DNA of 64,000 nt from an uncultured Reyranella sp. (GTDB lineage: Bacteria; Pseudomonadota; Alphaproteobacteria; Reyranellales; Reyranellaceae). This document shows, in pieces, positions 59,778 through 64,000 of this stretch. Location: NCBI RefSeq assembly GCF_945957355.1, contig NZ_CAMFKM010000014.1, forward strand, positions 62,001 to 126,000, in the 5' to 3' direction. The position numbers were made by a program, and so were the translations under genes. The notes beneath the pieces are model-generated. The model was given only the letters and a program-made list of their open reading frames with translations. It searched no databases and was not told the DNA's origin. Numbering within the stretch: the first letter of the stretch is position 1; every line of letters begins with the position of its first letter.

Positions 59778-60899
59778 ATGACCCAACATCCTCTTTCCTT
59801 TCCCGCCGTGGTCCTCGCCACTTCCCTTCTTCCCGAACCGGAGAGCTGCTGGGACGCCGTCCAGCGGCGCGACCGGGCCTACAACGGCCGCTTCTGGTTC
59901 TCGGTCAGGACGACCGGGGTCTATTGCCTGCCGTCGTGCGCGGCCCGTCCGCCGTTGCGGCGCAACGTCGACTTCCACGCCTCGCCCGAGGCGGCGGAAG
60001 CGGCGGGTTTCCGTGCGTGCAAGCGATGCAAGCCGCGCGACTGGCAGGCCGAGGCGGGCCTCAGCCGGCCGGTGGCGCGCGCCTGTGCGCTGTTCGACGC
60101 CGGCGATGCCGACAGCCCGCCCTCGCTGGCCGAGGTGTCGCGCAAGGTCGGCCTGTCGAGCGGCGCCCTGGGCAAGCGTTTCCTGGCCGAACTGGGCGTC
60201 GCGCCGCGCGACTGGCTGGTCGCGCGCAAGCGCGAGCGGTTCCGCAGCGCCCTGCGCGGCGGCGCCAGCGTGGCCGATGCGATCTACGGCGCGGGCTACG
60301 GCTCGCCGAGCCGCGTCTACGAGAGCAGCGACAAGGCGCTGGGCATGACGCCCGCGACGTACGCCAAAGGCGGCGCCGGCGCGCACATCGACTACACCAC
60401 GGTCGACTCCGACTATGGCCGGGTGCTGGTGGCAGCGACCGAGAAGGGCATCGCCGCCGTGTTCCTGGGCGATGACGACCGCGCCCTCGAAAAAGACCTG
60501 AAACGGGACTTCCCGGCCGCAGAGATCCAACGCAACGACGACGTCCTCGGCCCGCGCGTCAGAGGCGTGCTGTCGCGCCTCTACGGCCGCAAGCCCTCGG
60601 CCCTCGACGCGCCCGACGTGCCGCTCGACATCCTGGGGACCGCCTTCCAGTGGAAGGTGTGGAAGGCGCTGACCGAGATCCCGGCCGGCGAGACCCGCAC
60701 CTATGGCGAGATCGCCCGCAGCATCGGCGAGCCCAAGGCGGCGCGCGCGGTGGGACGCGCCTGCGCCACCAACCAGGCCGCCGTGGTCATCCCGTGTCAT
60801 CGCGCCGTGGAATCGAGCGGCGCGCTGACCGGCTATCGCTGGGGCGTGGCGCGCAAGGAACGGCTGCTGGCCGAGGAACGCCGGCGCAGCAGCAGGTAG
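59778..60899 (+). CDS. ada: Ada-type methyltransferase (methylphosphotriester and O6-methylguanine)
   Basis: A 373-residue full-length Ada: N-terminal zinc/methyl-acceptor Cys set C50, C54, C81, C84; AraC-type HTH (SLAEVSRKVGLSSGALGKRFLAELGVAPRDWLVARKRERFR); C-terminal MGMT domain with the acceptor C340 in IPCHRAV. It repairs alkylated DNA and activates its own gene when methylated. The 3' end overlaps the Smr gene by 67 bases. No alkB or aidB follows. Confidence 0.93.
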   Translation: MTQHPLSFPAVVLATSLLPEPESCWDAVQRRDRAYNGRFWFSVRTTGVYCLPSCAARPPLRRNVDFHASPEAAEAAGFRACKRCKPRDWQAEAGLSRPVARACALFDAGDADSPPSLAEVSRKVGLSSGALGKRFLAELGVAPRDWLVARKRERFRSALRGGASVADAIYGAGYGSPSRVYESSDKALGMTPATYAKGGAGAHIDYTTVDSDYGRVLVAATEKGIAAVFLGDDDRALEKDLKRDFPAAEIQRNDDVLGPRVRGVLSRLYGRKPSALDAPDVPLDILGTAFQWKVWKALTEIPAGETRTYGEIARSIGEPKAARAVGRACATNQAAVVIPCHRAVESSGALTGYRWGVARKERLLAEERRRSSR

Positions 60900-61432
60900 A
60901 AGGCGCCCGTACCGCCATGATGGGCATGGGCGGCGCGGACCGCCCGCACCCGGTCGCGATTGTCGCCACGGTTCAGCCAGCCCACGAACTCTGCCCGGAT
61001 GCGGCCGTCGATCGTGCGGTCGCCTTCGCGGCGCAGCCCCTTGCCGGTCACGACCAGCACGACACGCATGTCCTGCGCCGTTACTCGTTCCAGGAACCGC
61101 GTCACGGCCCGCTCGGCCGCGGCCAGGGTCATGCCGTGCAGGTCGATGGTCGCTTCCGGCGCCAGCTTGCGCCGCGACAGGGCGCGCGAGACGTCGCGGT
61201 CGAACTGCCGGCCATCCGGCGACAGCTCGGGAACGCTCGGCCGGGCAGGCAGCGGGCGAGGTTTCGGGAGAAGCGCCTCTGTCGGCCTGGACTTCACGGA
61301 TCTGGCCGCGGGCGCCCGCGCGGACCCCGGCCCGGCTTCCACCGCCGGAACGCGCGCCGCGGCCGCCCGCTTTCGCTTGAGCGGCTTCACGTCGGCCATC
61401 GCCGCGGCGAACAATTCGACGTCCTTCACCAT
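60833..61432 (-). CDS. Smr domain protein (MutS2-like endonuclease domain)
   Basis: A 199-residue protein: a basic, Ala/Pro/Arg-rich N-terminal linker, then an Smr domain from about 90 (IDLHGMTLAAAERAVTRFLERV, VVLVVTGKGL, IRAEFVGWLNRGDNRDRVRAVRAAHAHHGGTGAFYLLLRR). The DLHG and GKG motifs are the nuclease markers. Members nick branched DNA or cleave RNA. Its last 22 codons overlap the end of ada (67 bases, convergent). Confidence 0.9.
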   Translation of the reverse strand: MVKDVELFAAAMADVKPLKRKRAAAARVPAVEAGPGSARAPAARSVKSRPTEALLPKPRPLPARPSVPELSPDGRQFDRDVSRALSRRKLAPEATIDLHGMTLAAAERAVTRFLERVTAQDMRVVLVVTGKGLRREGDRTIDGRIRAEFVGWLNRGDNRDRVRAVRAAHAHHGGTGAFYLLLRRRSSASSRSLRATPQR

Positions 61433-61479
61433 GCCATTTCGTCTAGCCTTGGCCGTGGGGCGGGTCTACACAGCCCGGC

Positions 61480-62835
61480 ATGGCCATCGCGCCCCCCTCC
61501 CGGCCCCCCGGCCAGCCACAACCCGATCCCGACCTCCAGAGCGGCCTGCAGTATCTGCGTGCAGGCTGGTACGACCGCGCCGAGCCGCTGTTCAAGAGCG
61601 CGCGCGTGCGGCACGGCGACCGCCCCGACATCCTGCACTATCTGGCCGTCTGCCTGTCGCAGCGCGGCGCCGTGAAGGAAGCCGAGGGTCTGTGGCGCAA
61701 GGCCGTGGCGAAGGATCCGAACGAGCCGATGCTGCTCTACAATCTCGGCCTCGCCTCCCGTCGCCTCGGCAATCTCGACGAGGCGGCGCGCCGCTTCCGC
61801 GACACGATCCGCCAGGCGCCCAGTCATGTCGAAGCAAGGCTGGCGCTGGCCTCCGTGCACATGGACACCGGCCGCTTCGCCGCCGCCGAACGCGAACTGT
61901 CGGAGTTCGTGGCCAACGTCGATCGCGCCATCCATGAACATGGGACCGAGGCGCTGAAGCCCCTGCAGGCGCGTGCGCGCAACATGCTGGGCTATGCGCT
62001 CTATCGCCTGGGCCGTCATTCGGCCGCGATCGAGATCTTCGACATGGCGCTGGAAGACGCCGGCGACAATGCCGAGCGCCGCGGCCAGATCATGGGCGAC
62101 CGTTCGCTCTCCCTGGCCGCCCTCGGCCACTACGACGAAGCCATTGCCGAGGCCGGCCGGGCGCTCGAACTGGCACCGGCCAGCGCCACGTTGAGCCATA
62201 CGCTGGGCTACGTCCTCTATTTCAGCGGCCGTCCGAGCGACGCCATCCCGATGATCGAGAAGGCGCTGCAGCTCGATCCGGCCTTCGGCCAGGCCTACAA
62301 TACCCTGGCGCTGGCGCGGTCCGCAGCCGGCCAGCCGGAACAGGCCGTCGGCATCCTCGAGAAGGTTCTGGAACGCAACCCTCTCGATCAGGAGACGATC
62401 CTCCAGCTCTCCAACCTGCACGTCCAGGCCGGGCGGTTCGAGGAGGCCATCCGGATTCTGGAGCCCTACCTGAAAGTCGTGTCCGGGGACGCCCGGGCGA
62501 TGAACAACCAGGGGCTGGCGCTTCTCGGTCTCAAGCGGTTCGACGATGCGCGGCGCATCCTGAAGAAGGCCGCGAAGGTCTCACCGGAGGAACCGTTCGT
62601 GCAGACCAATTACGGGCGCGCCCTCATGGGGCTGGGGCGGGCGGCCGAAGCGCGGGCCCACCACGAGCAGGCGTTGCGCGCGCTGCCGGACGATACGCGG
62701 CTTCTGGTCCACTACGGAATATGCCTCGCCGCGCTGGGCGAATCCGACCGGGCCCGGGAAACGCTGGACTCTGCCCTGGCCGCCGACCCGAGCAACGAGG
62801 AAGCCCTGCTCGCGCGCGCGGGCCTGGACGCATGA
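61480..62835 (+). CDS. TPR repeat protein
   Basis: A 451-residue soluble protein made almost only of TPR units (roughly 11), for example EPMLLYNLGLASRRLGNLDEAARRFRDTIRQAPS and FGQAYNTLALARSAAGQPEQAVGILEKVLERNP. No signal peptide or catalytic domain is seen, so it is probably a protein-interaction scaffold. The start overlaps nothing; its stop overlaps the yggS start (ATGA). Partner unknown. Confidence 0.85.
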   Translation: MAIAPPSRPPGQPQPDPDLQSGLQYLRAGWYDRAEPLFKSARVRHGDRPDILHYLAVCLSQRGAVKEAEGLWRKAVAKDPNEPMLLYNLGLASRRLGNLDEAARRFRDTIRQAPSHVEARLALASVHMDTGRFAAAERELSEFVANVDRAIHEHGTEALKPLQARARNMLGYALYRLGRHSAAIEIFDMALEDAGDNAERRGQIMGDRSLSLAALGHYDEAIAEAGRALELAPASATLSHTLGYVLYFSGRPSDAIPMIEKALQLDPAFGQAYNTLALARSAAGQPEQAVGILEKVLERNPLDQETILQLSNLHVQAGRFEEAIRILEPYLKVVSGDARAMNNQGLALLGLKRFDDARRILKKAAKVSPEEPFVQTNYGRALMGLGRAAEARAHHEQALRALPDDTRLLVHYGICLAALGESDRARETLDSALAADPSNEEALLARAGLDA

Positions 62836-63530
62836 GCAGCGGCGCCGATCGTCTGGCCGAGGTCACGGGCCGCATCGCCGAAGCCGCGCGGGCATCGGGT
62901 CGTTCGCCTTCCGACGTCACCCTGGTCGCCGTCTCGAAGACCCATGGCGCCGACCGGGTCCGCGAACTGCTGGAGGTCGGCCATCGCGTGTTCGGCGAGA
63001 ACCGCGTCCAGGAAGCCGAGGGCAAATTTCCGGAGCTGAAGGCCGCCTGGCCCGATCTCGAACTGCACCTGATCGGTCCGCTGCAGACCAACAAGGCCCG
63101 CGATGCCGTCGCCCTGTTCGACGTCATACAGTCGGTCGACCGCGAGCGCCTCGCCGCCGCCCTGGTCAAGGAGATGGAACGGCTGGGCCGCCGGCCTGCC
63201 TGCTACATCCAGGTCAACACCGGCGAGGAGCCGCAGAAGGCAGGCATTCTCCCGAAGGACGTCGATGCCTTCGTCGCCCTCTGCCGCGATCAGTACAAGT
63301 TGCCGATCGTCGGCCTGATGTGCATCCCGCCGGTCGACGAGGAGCCGGCCCTGCATTTCGCGCTGCTGGCCAAGATGGCGGCGCGCAACGGTCTGGCCAG
63401 GCTCAGCATGGGCATGAGCGCCGACTACGAGACGGCGGTCCGCATGGGCGCCACCCATGTGCGCGTCGGCAGCGCCCTGTTCGGCTCCCGCCCGCCGCTG
63501 TCGCCCCCCCAACCGAAGGCCGATGCCTGA
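62832..63530 (+). CDS. yggS: YggS/PROSC family PLP homeostasis protein
   Basis: A 232-residue PLP-binding protein: DVTLVAVSKTHGADRVRELLEVGHRVFGENRVQEAEGKFPEL (PLP Lys in VSKTHG), LHLIGPLQTNK, VQSVDRERL-like, ARLSMGMSADYETAVRMGATHVRVGSALFG. It buffers free pyridoxal phosphate. It begins on the TPR gene stop (ATGA) and its last bases overlap mutM (ATGCCTGA). Confidence 0.92.
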   Translation: MSSGADRLAEVTGRIAEAARASGRSPSDVTLVAVSKTHGADRVRELLEVGHRVFGENRVQEAEGKFPELKAAWPDLELHLIGPLQTNKARDAVALFDVIQSVDRERLAAALVKEMERLGRRPACYIQVNTGEEPQKAGILPKDVDAFVALCRDQYKLPIVGLMCIPPVDEEPALHFALLAKMAARNGLARLSMGMSADYETAVRMGATHVRVGSALFGSRPPLSPPQPKADA

Positions 63531-64000
63531 ACTGCCCGAGGTCGAGACCGTCCGGCGCGGGCTGATGCCGCGCCTGGTCGGTCGGCGCATCGTGCGACTG
63601 CAGCAGCGCCGGGCAGACCTGCGGGTGCCCCTGCCGGCGAAGTTCGCCACCAGGGTCGAGGGGCGAGCGGTCACCGGCATCGACCGGCGCGCCAAGTACC
63701 TGCTGGTCCGGCTGGATGACGGCCAGACCCTGATCGTCCATCTCGGCATGTCGGGCCGCATGACCCTGCACGATGCCGAAACCGCGGCAAGCCATCCGCT
63801 GGACCGGCACGATCATGTGGTGTTCGACATGGACGATGGCTGGCAGGTCCGCTTCAACGATGCGCGGCGCTTCGGCCTGATGGTGCTGGTGGCCAATGAG
63901 GCTGTCGCCACGCACAAGTACTTCAAGAGCCTGGGACCGGAACCGCTGGACGACGCCTTTACCGGAGATGTGCTGGCGGCCCGCCTCGCCGGACGCAAGA
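63523..64000 (+). CDS. mutM: Formamidopyrimidine-DNA glycosylase (5' part; cut by window end)
   Basis: The gene starts at ATG 63523 inside the end of yggS, and the first 159 codons are present. MPELPEVETVRRGL carries the catalytic Pro2 and Glu3, followed by DRRAKYLLVRLDDGQTLIVHLGMSGRMTLHDAE and HDHVVFDMDDGWQVRFNDARRFGLMVL, the Fpg N-terminal domain. It removes 8-oxoguanine from DNA. The C-terminal zinc finger lies beyond the window. Confidence 0.95.
   Translation, partial: MPELPEVETVRRGLMPRLVGRRIVRLQQRRADLRVPLPAKFATRVEGRAVTGIDRRAKYLLVRLDDGQTLIVHLGMSGRMTLHDAETAASHPLDRHDHVVFDMDDGWQVRFNDARRFGLMVLVANEAVATHKYFKSLGPEPLDDAFTGDVLAARLAGRK

Overview
The window comes from a high-GC bacterial chromosome, most likely an alphaproteobacterium and possibly a Reyranella-like Rhodospirillales/Hyphomicrobiales member. 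That placement is inference. It rests on an EcfG-type stress promoter, a NasS/NasT-controlled nitrate operon, a Bug/TTT solute receptor, DUF1127 mini-proteins, class III CoA-transferase and M20 genes, and dispersed palindromic repeats. I see no rRNA, tRNA, IS element, prophage or CRISPR array. Both edges cut genes: an opgG-like gene on the left and mutM on the right.

Layout. 1-2.4 kb: start of a glucan biosynthesis gene, then a three-gene YqjD/YqjE-like membrane-stress operon behind a GGAAC-N17-CGTT promoter. 2.5-10.3 kb: scattered metabolic genes (SGNH hydrolase, TTT receptor, two GST-like proteins, sulfatase, DUF924, macrodomain, DUF882 peptidase). 10.3-25.2 kb: a complete assimilatory nitrate/nitrite cluster on the minus strand. 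In transcription order it reads MORN kinase, nasT, [sigma-54-like promoter, two ANTAR hexaloop hairpins, intrinsic terminator], nasS, nrtA, nrtB, nrtD, nirA, a [4Fe-4S]-FNR reductase, nasA, cysG. 25.7-31.4 kb: an SDR/DUF1445/DUF2848/CoA-transferase operon, an Asp/Glu racemase-like protein and a NYN-LOTUS protein. 31.6-39.7 kb: desaturase, membrane adenylate cyclase, flavin enzymes with a GntR regulator and a clear palindromic operator, then a LysR/DUF1127 pair. 39.8-47.9 kb: TPR protein, leuC-leuD, exporter, Lrp/ald pair, and a probable Zur-controlled DUF1826/COG0523 operon. 47.9-57.3 kb: oxidoreductase, M20 peptidase, acyl-CoA synthetase, EmrAB-like efflux pair, Baeyer-Villiger-type monooxygenase. 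57.3-64 kb: lysine-aminomutase-like radical SAM protein, a second LysR/DUF1127 pair, Ada, Smr, TPR, YggS and mutM.

The best-supported system is the nitrate operon and its control region. A sigma-54-like -24/-12 element lies just upstream of two hairpins. Each hairpin has a six-base loop with A at position 1 and G at position 4, the known ANTAR recognition rule. A perfect terminator follows and then nasS, with the ANTAR protein NasT encoded next door. NrtABD would import nitrate, NasA reduce it to nitrite, NirA reduce nitrite to ammonium, the FNR-like protein supply electrons, and CysG make siroheme. The nirA ribosome-binding site lies inside a repeat-derived hairpin.

Several genes were placed by direct reading and are short or cut by the edge: the opgG and mutM fragments and a 59-codon gene at 2250-2429.
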